DNA from: a virus
IMG/VR virus record: IMGVR_UViG_3300034072_001228
Location: 1 to 37,412 of that record
DNA length: 37,412 bases
Reading direction: 5' to 3' (one strand)
In this document: positions 16,216-24,704 of the stretch, one piece after another
Layout: each line of letters starts with the position of its first letter
Position numbering within the stretch: position 1 is the first letter of the stretch
Program-made: the position numbers and the translations under genes
Notes under the pieces: generated by a model
What the model saw: only the letters and a program-made list of their open reading frames with translations
What the model was told of the DNA's origin: nothing
Database searches by the model: none

Positions 16216-17502
16216 TCAGCGGCGTTGGGTCGCGGCTCCGCTTCCACCTTTCCCGATACGAACATACATGGTCACTAGCGCCACCGTGCGCCGGCCGCGC
16301 CGGATCACGAAAGTGGCGACATAGGTTTGGCCGCCGATCCGCTTCACGAAATTGACCAACTGATCCCCGTCCTTCGACGTGCCGCCCGGCTCTATCGCGT
16401 CGGGCCGGGCGATGATCTGGGGCAGCATCGCGAAATCGTCCGGCACGATAGCCCGTTGCCCGCGCGGCGCTTCGGTGGCGGCGCTGCCATGCGCGGCGCG
16501 GATATGGTCCAGATCGTGGCGCGCCAGCGAATAGTCGTAGAGATCGATCGGCGTGTCACCGGCAACGACGGCGCGGATTGCCTCTGCCTGGCGTGGCCCG
16601 ACCAGGCCGAGCGTGCGCAACGGCTCGATCGTGCCGTCGCTCTCCCCCCAGATGCGGCGTGCATAGCGGCGAGCATCATCCGCCACGGAAGGCAGCGCGC
16701 GATAGCTTTCCGCCAGGGCGTCCCGCATCGCCTCGGGCACGCTCTCCATGAAGCCCTTGCCGATGCGATAATCCCAATGCCGGATTTTCTCGGCCGAGGC
16801 CTGGACGATCGGCGCGACACTGGCGCCAGGCGCATAATCCCAATTGCGACCCGCCCCGAATGGCGCGCCCGTCTTGGGGTTGATCCGGTCCCAGCCTTCA
16901 GGAAGCTTCTTGTCCGGCTTGCCACCCAGCCGCCGCGCCTCCCGCTCACTGCGGGCGCCCAGCACATAGCAGCTGCATCCCCAGTCCGAGGGCGGGTAGA
17001 AGATTTTCCAGAATGGGTGGTCGGGCGGCAGGCATAGGCCGTCAAAATCGAGATGCTCCTGGCGCGGCTCCTTCGATCCGCCATGGAAGTAGATCCAGAT
17101 CGGATAATCGTCCGCGACCAGCTGGGCATAGCGGCCGGCAGAATAGCTGGTCGATGCGTTGGTCTTGTAGATGGTGCGGGTCCGCCAGGCGCGGCCGCCT
17201 TTCGTGTCCTCGCCGGTCCAGCCATGCCAGCCATGACGCTCGACGATCGCCCGGAAGTCCTTGCGGAACGCGTCCAGGCTCTTGCCCTCCGCGATCGTCC
17301 GGTCGACAGCCATGGCCAGATCGCTCAGCAGGTCCGCCTTCTGCGCGCCGGCCACCATGAAGCCGGTGTCATGCTGCTCGCGCTCCAGATCGTCCCAGAA
17401 CTGCGTCGGGACAAGATTGCCGAGCTTGCCGCGAAAGAAGGCGATCTGTTCGGTGAACGGCTGACGGAACGTGCCGGAAATGGCACTGGGCTGGCTGGGC
17501 AT
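16216..17502 (-). CDS. Mu gpF-like head morphogenesis protein with C-terminal nuclease-like domain
   Basis: About 428 aa. Residues 1-215 are Mu F/SPP1 gp7-like: RQPFTEQIAFFRGKLG, then HGWHGWTGED, RTRTIYKTNASTSYSAGRY, and DGLCLPPDHPFWKIFYPPSDWGCSCYV near 154-180, all typical. After a linker, residues about 318-420 form a separate domain: LARHDLDHIRAAHG (His329, His333, His338), RGQRAIVPDDFAMLPQII, then YVATFVIRRGRRTVALVTMY. This fits the PBECR group of BECR-fold nuclease domains known from phage polyvalent proteins. Such a domain on a packaged protein could be injected with DNA and act in the new host. Start overlaps the portal stop (TGATG). The fusion is clear; catalytic activity is inference. 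Confidence 0.82.
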   Translation of the reverse strand: MPSQPSAISGTFRQPFTEQIAFFRGKLGNLVPTQFWDDLEREQHDTGFMVAGAQKADLLSDLAMAVDRTIAEGKSLDAFRKDFRAIVERHGWHGWTGEDTKGGRAWRTRTIYKTNASTSYSAGRYAQLVADDYPIWIYFHGGSKEPRQEHLDFDGLCLPPDHPFWKIFYPPSDWGCSCYVLGARSEREARRLGGKPDKKLPEGWDRINPKTGAPFGAGRNWDYAPGASVAPIVQASAEKIRHWDYRIGKGFMESVPEAMRDALAESYRALPSVADDARRYARRIWGESDGTIEPLRTLGLVGPRQAEAIRAVVAGDTPIDLYDYSLARHDLDHIRAAHGSAATEAPRGQRAIVPDDFAMLPQIIARPDAIEPGGTSKDGDQLVNFVKRIGGQTYVATFVIRRGRRTVALVTMYVRIGKGGSGAATQRR

Positions 17503-19070
17503 CAACCGCCCTCGATGTCGAACCGCCCCGCCGCGTGCGCCGCGACCAGGCCATCACCGATCTTGCCGGCCAGGCGGGCGATCGGCAGATCGGGATAGGC
17601 CGCGAGCAGCATTTCGCGGAACTCACCCAGGTCACTCGCCGCTTCCATCATCACGTCGATCTGATCGAGCAGTTCGGCCATATCTGGCGCTGTGTCGGCG
17701 ACCGTGCGATCCGCGATCGCGTCGACAGGAAAAACCGCTTTGCCCTGCGCGGCCTGGAGCGCCTGGACCAGCTTCAGCGAAGGCTGCGCAATCCGCTCAG
17801 GCGCAGCTGGCGCAGACGGCGCGCGCAGCAGTTCGGCATTGGCGTCCGGATCGGACAGGCCGAACTTGTCGCGGACTTCGCTCATCTGAACGCGCATGCC
17901 CATCGGGACAAGCTTCTCCAAGGCGTCGACCAGGCCTTTGACATCCTCCGCCTTGGGGCGGGCAATGCGAAGGCGCGGATAGGCCTTCTGCGGCCCATAT
18001 TCCAGATTGACCCAGGGGCGGATCAGGTCCCGGTTCAGCGTCGCGGCGAGCGCTTTGCAATCGGCCGTCTCGATATCTTCGCGAACATCGCCATGGACCT
18101 TATTGCCGCCGTCACCCAGCCCGCCCTGCTTGGTGTCGGTAGTGCCGGTCTGGCCCAACACCGCCTTGCTCATCTGGCGATCAAGCCAATCCGACCGCCG
18201 CTCGTAAAGGTCGCTGCCCGACGCGACATTCTTGCTCTCGATAAACTCGATGGACATGCCCTCGGGCACGATCGCCGCGCAGTCGCCCGCGATATTGGCT
18301 ACCGCGCGGAACAGGGTCGCCTTGTCCGCATCGCTCGCGCCCGACCGGAATTTACCGATGCGCACCGGCTGTCCATAGGTCTGGGTGAAGATCGCCCAGT
18401 CGCGCTGGGTGAAGGCCTTGAACATCCATGCCCAGGCCGCGATGCGCGCCAGGCCCGATCGCACCGGCAGACCAGACTTGGCCTTGACGGTGTGGCGGAT
18501 GAATTTGAACGGCGGCAGCGGACAATCCGGGCTGTTGCCGTCCTCGCCACCCCGCAGCAACGGCGTCCGCCCGTCCAGCCGGTCATAGCTGAACCAGCGC
18601 GGATCACGCCATTCCAGGCGCAGCGGCTCCCACTGTCCACTGCTGGTGTCCCAGATGATTTCGGTGAAGGCATCACCCTTGCCGACGCCGTCGAGAATAT
18701 CGAAAGTTTCGTCGGCCAGTTCATCGCGATCGATCCAGCGGCGGATGCGATCGGCGATCTCCACATCGAGCGGATTATCGCTGGCGGCATCGACAGTCAC
18801 ATCGATCTGCGCGACCGACCGTTTGCGAGTCCCCAATATGCCCAGATAATGGAGGTCGCGTTCCTCGATCTGCTCGGCCAGTTCGAAATAGGCCAGCGGA
18901 TCGCCCATGTCGGCAGCGCGCAGCAGTCGCGCCAGGCGCACCGGATTGAGGCCATCGGCGGGATAGCCGGTGTTGGGCGAACGCACGCCCGCCAGGGTCG
19001 GCCCTGCGACATCGCGCGTCATGACCTCTTTGCGGAGCGGTTGCCCCCGATGATCGACCAACACGGTCAT
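17502..19070 (-). CDS. Portal protein (DUF935, Mu gp29-like)
   Basis: A 522-aa protein with DUF935 hallmarks: NPVRLARLLRAADMGDPLAYFELAEQ, HYLGILGTRKRSVAQ, a central WAWMFKAFTQRDWAIFTQTYGQP segment, and a KAVLGQTGTTD segment. It forms the dodecameric vertex portal through which DNA enters and leaves. The ATG at 19070 overlaps the terminase stop (ATGA) and has AGGAG 8 bases upstream; an ATG at 19076 is too close to that site. The C-terminal 100 residues are Ala/Asp-rich and helical. Confidence 0.93.
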   Translation of the reverse strand: MTVLVDHRGQPLRKEVMTRDVAGPTLAGVRSPNTGYPADGLNPVRLARLLRAADMGDPLAYFELAEQIEERDLHYLGILGTRKRSVAQIDVTVDAASDNPLDVEIADRIRRWIDRDELADETFDILDGVGKGDAFTEIIWDTSSGQWEPLRLEWRDPRWFSYDRLDGRTPLLRGGEDGNSPDCPLPPFKFIRHTVKAKSGLPVRSGLARIAAWAWMFKAFTQRDWAIFTQTYGQPVRIGKFRSGASDADKATLFRAVANIAGDCAAIVPEGMSIEFIESKNVASGSDLYERRSDWLDRQMSKAVLGQTGTTDTKQGGLGDGGNKVHGDVREDIETADCKALAATLNRDLIRPWVNLEYGPQKAYPRLRIARPKAEDVKGLVDALEKLVPMGMRVQMSEVRDKFGLSDPDANAELLRAPSAPAAPERIAQPSLKLVQALQAAQGKAVFPVDAIADRTVADTAPDMAELLDQIDVMMEAASDLGEFREMLLAAYPDLPIARLAGKIGDGLVAAHAAGRFDIEGG

Positions 19071-20959
19071 GCCCATTGCTCCTGGCGTTCTAAAATCATT
19101 TTAAGAGGGCTTAAAAGGGTGCTGAGGCCCCATTCACCCCCCGCTGCGCACACTCGGGGCGGAACGATGCCTCCTGAGGCTCCCAGGGCCTTCTGGGCCA
19201 TATCTGCAATAACCCGCCTGATGCGGGCGCCGACGGGCGGTTTCCACCAGCCGCGCGGCGCTTCGTCACCGTCGAAATCGTCCGCTTGCTCGCCATAGAT
19301 CGACGCTCTGGCGACCGGCACCGGCTCATAGCCATATTCTGCCGCGCCCTGCCGCGAGGCGTACCAAGCGAGGATGCCGGCGATGCCGGCGTCGCCATGG
19401 CGCTCGAAACCATCGCCGCCCTTGTAGCGAAAATTCTCGGGCACGCGGATGATGCCGTCGACATATTGCAGCGCCTGATGATCGCGGATGATGTCGTCAT
19501 CGCCGGCCACCACAATCTCGCCATCGGCGAACGCCTCGATATAGGCGGGGCTGTTGATGCCATACCAGCCGGCGTTGAGCTTGATCTCGCTGACCCGCTC
19601 GCCCCATTTCTGGCAGGCGACTTCCGCGAGATAGGCGCCGTTGCCGGTCGCGTCGAATGCGGCATGGCCAAAGCGCGGCAGCGCATCGCCGAGAAAGAAG
19701 ACGACATCGCGCTGGGTTTCGAACGGCACGTTGCGCAGTTCGATCACCAGCTTGCCGCGCCGGACCATGTCCTGGCCGAGCTCATTGACGATGATGACCG
19801 ACCCGTCGCCGCTGCGCGCGAAGTCCTGGCCAAAGTCATGACGGCGTGTCGGATCGAGTTTGTCCAGGATCGGGCGCAGCTTCTCGCGAAGCCAGGTATC
19901 CATGATCCGTTTGCGCTCTTTGGCGGGCGCGCTCTTGAACGCGTCTTCCAGCGCCCAGCGCACGACGGGAATGGTGCGATCGCTGTTGTTCTCGATCATC
20001 ACCCGCGACAGGGCGGAGCCGGCCGCGTCCGACGGGATCGCGTCCAGCTCCTGCCGCATCTGGGCGGTGCGGACGCCATAGGCGCCCCTGATCTTGGCTT
20101 CCCATTCGTCCTGGGCTTTCTGCGACCAGGTCTTCCCGCGCGTCAGGCAGACCCGTTTGAACAGCCCATTATCCACCGCCTTCTGGAAGGGGATGAAATG
20201 CAGGTTGTAGGAAACCTTGCCGGCCTTGGCTTCCTGGATCAGTTCGTTGAACGGGTTGAGGACGCCGTTATGCGTACTGATGACGCGGATTTTGCCGCCC
20301 CAGATCAGCAGCGCATTGACCGCGTCCAGCACGGCGCGGACATCCTTGTGGAACGCCGCTTCGTCGATGACGACCACGCCCTGAAGACCACGGATATTTT
20401 CCGGCCGGGACGATAGCGCCTCGACGCGAAAGCCCGATGCGAACTTGACGCGGTAGGCACTGATGAATTTCGACGTGCCGTCGTCCAGCTGATCTTCGAA
20501 CAGGAACTCTTCGACATCGACCAGTTCTTTCGCAACCACCCGTGCGAAATGGGCGACATAGCCGATGAACTCGCGGCCCTTGTCCTTGGTATCACCGATG
20601 TAGAAGACATTGTCGCCACCGGCCGAGCGGGCCGACGACGCGATGATCGTATCGTCCAGCGCCTCGGCATAGGTAATGCCGGTGCGGCGGCCCTTCTCCC
20701 CCAGCTTCAGGTCCGACTGATCTTCCAGCCATTCCTTCTGATGGTCCATGAGGATGCCGTCAGCGAGCGGATCATGGTCAGAGGGAAGCTCAAAACCGCG
20801 CGGCAGTTCGGGCGGCAGCTTCTCCACGTCGCGCGACATGACCGGCGCGATCGGCGCGGCCTTGGGCATCGGTTGACCGGGACCAGCCAGCGCTGCGGCC
20901 ATGGCGACGCCGGCCACAAACATGGACTTGCCTTTCGCGGGCTTCTTGGGCGGGATCAT
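19067..20959 (-). CDS. Terminase large subunit (Mu gp28-like)
   Basis: About 630 aa. The N-terminal ATPase has a deviant Walker A at 87-96 (GEKGRRTGIT), Walker B at 195-201 (VVVIDEA) and motif III at 227-232 (ISTHNG). The C-terminal RNase H-like nuclease begins near DFGQDFARSGDGSVIIV, whose Asp residues are likely metal ligands, and a later AFDATGNGAY carries another Asp. It packages DNA by the headful way and cuts host flanks. It starts with a 50-residue extension rich in Ala/Pro/Gly (MFVAGVAMAAALAGPGQP) that is not part of the motor. ATG overlaps the preceding stop (ATGA). Confidence 0.93.
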   Translation of the reverse strand: MIPPKKPAKGKSMFVAGVAMAAALAGPGQPMPKAAPIAPVMSRDVEKLPPELPRGFELPSDHDPLADGILMDHQKEWLEDQSDLKLGEKGRRTGITYAEALDDTIIASSARSAGGDNVFYIGDTKDKGREFIGYVAHFARVVAKELVDVEEFLFEDQLDDGTSKFISAYRVKFASGFRVEALSSRPENIRGLQGVVVIDEAAFHKDVRAVLDAVNALLIWGGKIRVISTHNGVLNPFNELIQEAKAGKVSYNLHFIPFQKAVDNGLFKRVCLTRGKTWSQKAQDEWEAKIRGAYGVRTAQMRQELDAIPSDAAGSALSRVMIENNSDRTIPVVRWALEDAFKSAPAKERKRIMDTWLREKLRPILDKLDPTRRHDFGQDFARSGDGSVIIVNELGQDMVRRGKLVIELRNVPFETQRDVVFFLGDALPRFGHAAFDATGNGAYLAEVACQKWGERVSEIKLNAGWYGINSPAYIEAFADGEIVVAGDDDIIRDHQALQYVDGIIRVPENFRYKGGDGFERHGDAGIAGILAWYASRQGAAEYGYEPVPVARASIYGEQADDFDGDEAPRGWWKPPVGARIRRVIADMAQKALGASGGIVPPRVCAAGGEWGLSTLLSPLKMILERQEQWA

Positions 20960-21273
20960 GCGGCAGCCCTCAGAGCTTGCTGCAAAATCGTGCGGCACAC
21001 ATCAGCATGAAGCAACAGAAGGCGGGCTTCGCTTTCATTATCCCGCAAGGCCCATTCGGTCATCCGGCCATGGAAGCGCTTCGCGCGCTCCCGCGCTTTA
21101 TCCATGGCAGAAAGACCGTCCAGGATAGACGGATAGGTCGTCTTGATGACCACAGCGGAAAGGCGGGTTGGAACGGCCTGATCGCGTGCGGTCGATACGA
21201 GCAGGCTCAGCCTGTCGATCGCGTGGCGCAGTCGGATTTCTTCCGGCCCATAGCGTGGCACGATCGCGCTCAT
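20956..21273 (-). CDS. Hypothetical protein between terminase subunits
   Basis: A 105-aa, mostly helical protein (LRHAIDRLSLLVSTARDQ, then KARERAKRFHGRMTEWALRD). Not recognised. It overlaps both terminase genes by four bases, so it is translated in step with them and may be an accessory packaging factor. No DNA-binding motif, signal or membrane segment is visible. Confidence 0.65.
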   Translation of the reverse strand: MSAIVPRYGPEEIRLRHAIDRLSLLVSTARDQAVPTRLSAVVIKTTYPSILDGLSAMDKARERAKRFHGRMTEWALRDNESEARLLLLHADVCRTILQQALRAAA

Positions 21274-21854
21274 ATCCGCAGCCCCAGAACATCGCGGCGG
21301 ATCTGCGCGGCGCGCTCGGCGGTGAGGCCGGCTTCGGTGGCAACCTTCTCGGCCTTCTCGGCCGCGCGCTCGATCTGGGCGGCGGCGCGCTCTTCCAGCT
21401 TCTTGCGCAGTTCGTTCGACGCCTTCTGCGCCGACACGACGGAGGTCAGGGCGCGCGCCATCTCCATGACCGACTTGCTGTCGACCTCGCCCTTTTCCAG
21501 ATTTTCATAGATCGCGACCTTGATCATTTCCGCGACCGCGACCGTGACCTGGTCGGCGCCATCGGTGCCCAGATCGGCGACGATCTCGGACGTGATATGG
21601 CGGACCTCGTCCAGCTTGCGGAACTGGATCGACTTGCGCACCGCCCACCGGCTGAAGGCCGACTTGGAGACGCCTGCGATTCCCCGATCCGCCAGCCGCT
21701 TGTTGAACTCACCGACGATCGCCGTCTGCGGCATCGTGCGATCGCGCAGCTGCTCGATCGCCCAGGCCAGATCGGCGTCGGCTTCCTCGGGCAGCTGGTC
21801 GAGCGACGACAGCCAGCCGCGCCCCTGGCGGCGTTCGGTGCGATCGTCGCTCAC
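21270..21854 (-). CDS. Terminase small subunit-like (DUF3486, Mu gp27-like)
   Basis: A 194-aa protein with the DUF3486 pattern: a short basic head, LDQLPEEADADLAWAIEQLRD, a HTH-like ADRGIAGVSKSAFSRWAVRK region near 54-73, and a long Ala/Glu/Lys-rich coiled coil at the C-terminus. In Mu-like phages this protein comes directly before the large terminase and should recognise the pac site near the left phage end. Only one small gene intervenes here. ATGA overlap with the upstream gene. Confidence 0.85.
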   Translation of the reverse strand: MSDDRTERRQGRGWLSSLDQLPEEADADLAWAIEQLRDRTMPQTAIVGEFNKRLADRGIAGVSKSAFSRWAVRKSIQFRKLDEVRHITSEIVADLGTDGADQVTVAVAEMIKVAIYENLEKGEVDSKSVMEMARALTSVVSAQKASNELRKKLEERAAAQIERAAEKAEKVATEAGLTAERAAQIRRDVLGLRI

Positions 21855-22516
21855 GCCAGCAGCTCCTGACGGGTCGAGGTCACCGCCTGGTTGAGGTCGA
21901 CCTTGCGTCCAGCGCTCCAGCCATGATCGCGATCATTGTCGGCGGCGGCCCCGTTCGCAGCGGTCTCGCGCGGGAGTAGCGCCACCGCACGGAAGTTGCG
22001 GGCAATATAGGCCCGCACGACCTCTGGCATTTCCGCTTCGGGACATAGTGCCTCGATCTTCACCCGCACCGCCACCACCCAGCCTTCGCAGAACGCATCG
22101 GCTCGCGCAGTCTTGCGGCGGGTCGATTTTACGCGTTTGAGGTTGGTCGCCATGTAAGCGGTGCGCGCGCGCTTCAGCTGCCGATAAAGGGTGCCGAATG
22201 CATAGGACGCGATCTCCGGGTTGGGCGCCAGGCCGACAAATGCCCAGCCGGTATCGCCGCAAGAGATGGCCGTGGTGGGGATCGCTCGCGCGACGGTGAC
22301 GGCAAGCAAGGTTTCCCAGCGCGTCGGCGTCCAGGCGCAGCTTCCCTTCGCCCGGTACTCCCCGGCGTCGATCAAATCGACATCGGCCTGGTCAACGCCA
22401 TATTGCTCCATCAGGCGCCGCACGGTCGCCAGCGCTGCCGCCGCCTCATGCTCATTGGCCGACTTGGACATGGCCAGGCATTTGCGAATTTTCGCCAGCA
22501 GCTCTTGTCGGGTCAT
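21851..22516 (-). CDS. DUF2786 domain protein
   Basis: A 221-aa protein. Residues 1-40 (LLAKIRKCLAMSKSANEHEAAAALATVRRLMEQYGV, split here only by description) fit the DUF2786 domain, a short helical module common in phages and plasmids. The rest (FVGLAPNPEIASYAFGTLYRQLKRARTAY and on) resembles the domain usually fused to it in phage proteins. Biochemical function is unknown. The protein ends in TSTRQELLA, which echoes its start MTRQELLA, a curious coincidence. Overlaps its neighbours by four bases. Confidence 0.75.
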   Translation of the reverse strand: MTRQELLAKIRKCLAMSKSANEHEAAAALATVRRLMEQYGVDQADVDLIDAGEYRAKGSCAWTPTRWETLLAVTVARAIPTTAISCGDTGWAFVGLAPNPEIASYAFGTLYRQLKRARTAYMATNLKRVKSTRRKTARADAFCEGWVVAVRVKIEALCPEAEMPEVVRAYIARNFRAVALLPRETAANGAAADNDRDHGWSAGRKVDLNQAVTSTRQELLA

Positions 22517-22758
22517 TGGGTCACCTGAAGTTTTAGAGACTGGGTCAGCGAAAAGCTGCCATCGGTGCGGATGCGCAGGTCTGCGCGCCAGCCATCGGGA
22601 AAGCGGGCGATAATCCGTGCCGGATTGCCGGACGGGGTCAGCCAGGCCATGACCGTTTCCGGGTCCTGGTCTCGACTGACGACACCGGCTTCCTGGAGCA
22701 GCGCGACGGCATTGGCAGGGATCAGCTGGACCCTGCGCAGCTTGGCACGCTTACGCAC
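22513..22758 (-). CDS. Small hypothetical protein
   Basis: An 81-aa ORF beginning at GTG (22758), which overlaps the end of the gp26-like gene by 8 bases; a longer reading from 22818 would run 60 bases further into that gene. It starts with a basic stretch RKRAKLRRVQ and has a beta-rich end (IIARFPDGWRADLRIRTDGSF). Not recognised. Its place in a tightly packed run of overlapping genes is the main evidence that it is real. Confidence 0.55.
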   Translation of the reverse strand: MRKRAKLRRVQLIPANAVALLQEAGVVSRDQDPETVMAWLTPSGNPARIIARFPDGWRADLRIRTDGSFSLTQSLKLQVTQ

Positions 22759-23047
22759 GGTCGGACGGACGGGTGACGCCCTCGATCCGCTCCCGGCGTT
22801 CGATATGGTTCCGGCCAAGCGTCCGGATTTCCGCGATCATGACGGAACCGGCCTCGGTGATGCTGATCGCTTCCAGTTCGGCGAGCTTGCGCAACTGAGT
22901 ACGCACCCATTCGCGCGACCGGGTAATGGCGAAGGTTTCCAGCACGCGCTGAAGCGAGACCTCGTTAAGGCGGCCATCCACCTGGAGGGCCAGTTCCTTC
23001 AAGATCACCAGGCGGCCGTCTTCGGCGGTCTTATCCTCGTAGCTCAT
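22751..23047 (-). CDS. Mu gp26-like winged-helix protein
   Basis: A 98-aa protein with the pattern of the small phage family found after the DUF2730 gene (VpaChn25_0724 type): an AEDGRLVILKELALQVDGRLNE opening, then a REWVRTQLRKLAELEAISI helix-turn-helix and a beta wing, ending RIEGVTRPS. A DNA-binding role is plausible from the winged-helix reading, but the function in the phage is not known. ATGA overlap with the DUF2730 gene. Confidence 0.75.
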   Translation of the reverse strand: MSYEDKTAEDGRLVILKELALQVDGRLNEVSLQRVLETFAITRSREWVRTQLRKLAELEAISITEAGSVMIAEIRTLGRNHIERRERIEGVTRPSDRA

Positions 23048-23394
23048 GCTTTCTCTCGCAGATAATCGTCCATGCGGCGGACGTTGTGGGACATGTTGGA
23101 AATCTCGCTATCCTGGCGGCCGACCATGCCCAGCACCTGCTCCATCTTGAGCGCGATGTTGCTCATGTCGTCTTTGGTCGGCAGATGCTTCAGCCGCTCT
23201 TCCAGCGTGATCTGCTTGTCCTCGACCTGGTCGACACGCGCTTCGAGCTTCTGGACCTTGTCGGCCGCAGCGCTCTGGCTCTTGGCGTGCCAGGTCCAGA
23301 CGAAATTCGCGATGCTGACCAGAATTGCCAACATGGGAATAATCCCCGCTCCAGAACTCACAATTTCCCCCGTGTCCTCAGGACTTACAAACAT
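23044..23394 (-). CDS. DUF2730 (Mu gp25-like) membrane-anchored coiled-coil protein
   Basis: A 116-aa protein with one membrane segment near 17-36 (GIIPMLAILVSIANFVWTW) followed by a heptad-rich coiled coil (KVQKLEARVDQVEDKQITLEERL). This is the DUF2730 arrangement of Mu gp25. It lies right after the spanin pair and may belong to the lysis group, though the family function is unknown. Confidence 0.8.
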   Translation of the reverse strand: MFVSPEDTGEIVSSGAGIIPMLAILVSIANFVWTWHAKSQSAAADKVQKLEARVDQVEDKQITLEERLKHLPTKDDMSNIALKMEQVLGMVGRQDSEISNMSHNVRRMDDYLREKA

Positions 23395-23408
23395 GGATCA
23401 CGGCCCTT

Positions 23409-24041
23409 TCAGGGCTGCGCATTCGGGTCGATCGACGCGGCACGCCCCCAGGCGTCGATCAGATGCTCCAGGCGGACGGTGTTAATCGTCACGGCTTCGG
23501 CTTCGGCTGCATCCAGGGTGGCCGTGTCACCGGGCCGCAAAGCTCCGGTGGACAGGGCGGAAACTGGGGACAGGCACGCGTCTCCGACGCGACCGGCAGC
23601 GCCGGCTGCACGCGCTCCGCCGCCGTGGCGCATCCACTCAGCAAGAGCAGCGCGAGCGTCGGCCAGATCAGCCGTGTAACCATGCTTCACCTCCGAAAGA
23701 TTGGCGTCCCATTCACGCTGGACGCGAGCGATATTGGCCTGGTCGCGCCGGGCCGCCTCGATGCGGGCCGCGCGAACCAGATCGACCAGCTTGAGCATCT
23801 CGGCCTTCTGGTCGCGAAACTTGCCGTGCCAGGCTGTCGCCTGATCCATGCGGCTTGCGGCAAGGTCCTTGGCGCGGTGCAAGGCGACATGCTGGATCAG
23901 GCCGATCAGGATCAGGCCCGCGATCAGCATCCGGGAAGGCTTGGCCAGCAGCCAGCGGAGCGCTTCGACCAGGCGCTCCAGCAGCGCGCCCAGGATCATG
24001 CCCGCGACATCCGCGAACGCCCAGCCCAAACGCGCGATCAT
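23409..24041 (-). CDS. Rz: i-spanin (Rz-like)
   Basis: A 210-aa protein with an N-terminal hydrophobic part (a segment near 38-53, MLIAGLILIGLIQHVA, is the likely inner membrane anchor) followed by a long periplasmic helical coiled coil (about 55-140) rich in Ala/Arg/Glu, the Rz pattern. It should join with Rz1 to fuse inner and outer membrane at the end of lysis. It is longer than lambda Rz and has an extra amphipathic N-terminal stretch. It overlaps the endolysin stop by ATGA. An Rz1 gene is nested within it. Confidence 0.85.
   Translation of the reverse strand: MIARLGWAFADVAGMILGALLERLVEALRWLLAKPSRMLIAGLILIGLIQHVALHRAKDLAASRMDQATAWHGKFRDQKAEMLKLVDLVRAARIEAARRDQANIARVQREWDANLSEVKHGYTADLADARAALAEWMRHGGGARAAGAAGRVGDACLSPVSALSTGALRPGDTATLDAAEAEAVTINTVRLEHLIDAWGRAASIDPNAQP
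23489..23683 (-). CDS. Rz1: o-spanin lipoprotein (Rz1-like), nested in Rz
   Basis: A 64-aa ORF wholly inside the Rz gene in another frame. It has a textbook lipoprotein signal (TLALLLLSGC, Cys18 lipidated) and then a short Pro-rich chain (CPQFPPCPPELCG, PPWMQPKPKP). A strong ribosome site (GGAGG, 6 bases before ATG at 23683) supports its start. It anchors in the outer membrane and pairs with Rz. Automatic annotation often drops such nested genes. Confidence 0.9.
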   Translation of the reverse strand: MVTRLIWPTLALLLLSGCATAAERVQPALPVASETRACPQFPPCPPELCGPVTRPPWMQPKPKP

Positions 24042-24601
24042 TCAGCCACCTTCGGCGTCAGGGTGCGTTCCGGCGTCAGGTTGGTGAAACAGGCGCGCAT
24101 TTCATCATTGCGCCGGTTCGTGAGGCCGGTGACCACAACCTTGCCCGCCTTGTTCCACAGGGCGAACGCCTGGCACGCGGAGTACCAGTCACCGGCCTTG
24201 AACTGCCTGGCCATGGTCGAGGTGCAATAGCCCGCGACGCCGATATTGTAGGCCACGCTGATCGCGGCGCCGAGCTGATAGACACTAGCAGCGATCTGCG
24301 GCGTGCAAGCCAGGACGCCCTTGCCGAAATCGCTGGTGATGGCCTTGCGCAGGAAGACGCGGCACTCGCCCAGAGTGTAGCGCTTCATCGTGACGCGGGT
24401 TTCGCCGGTGCAGACGGTCCACTTGCCGACGATGTCCTTGTACGGGACCAGCGCCGGGCCGCCCGGCCCATTCTCCCATTTCTCGATCAGGCCCGTCGCG
24501 ACCTGCTGGGCGGGATCGCTGACGACCATGCCAACCGGTGCAGCCACCAGCGCACTGGCAGCGACCAGGCCGATCGCGCTTTTGCCAGGTGCCTCAGCCA
24601 T
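24038..24601 (-). CDS. SAR-type endolysin (GH24 muramidase)
   Basis: About 187 aa from the ATG at 24601. A weakly hydrophobic Ala/Gly-rich segment at 9-27 (AIGLVAASALVAAPVGMVV) is typical of signal-anchor-release endolysins. The GH24 triad is readable: Glu43 in WENG, Asp56 in YKD, Thr62 in GKWTVCTGE; the Glu-Asp gap is longer than in T4 lysozyme, as in lambdoid SAR endolysins. Cys residues (64, and others later) may control activation. It cuts peptidoglycan once released from the membrane. A TTG start at 24664 would add 21 residues; neither has a good ribosome site. No separate holin was identified. Confidence 0.85.
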   Translation of the reverse strand: MAEAPGKSAIGLVAASALVAAPVGMVVSDPAQQVATGLIEKWENGPGGPALVPYKDIVGKWTVCTGETRVTMKRYTLGECRVFLRKAITSDFGKGVLACTPQIAASVYQLGAAISVAYNIGVAGYCTSTMARQFKAGDWYSACQAFALWNKAGKVVVTGLTNRRNDEMRACFTNLTPERTLTPKVAE

Positions 24602-24704
24602 GGGCGGGAACCTGTTGACGAGCGGGGTTGTTTTGGGCTTTGTCCATGGCCTCTTGTCGGCCAAGGAAAGCGCTCAACCCATGACCGCCGACGCGGCCAT
24701 GGCC

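Noticed and set aside
17535-19298. Plus-strand ORF of 587 codons
   Set aside because: Antisense of the DUF935 portal gene; no family features.
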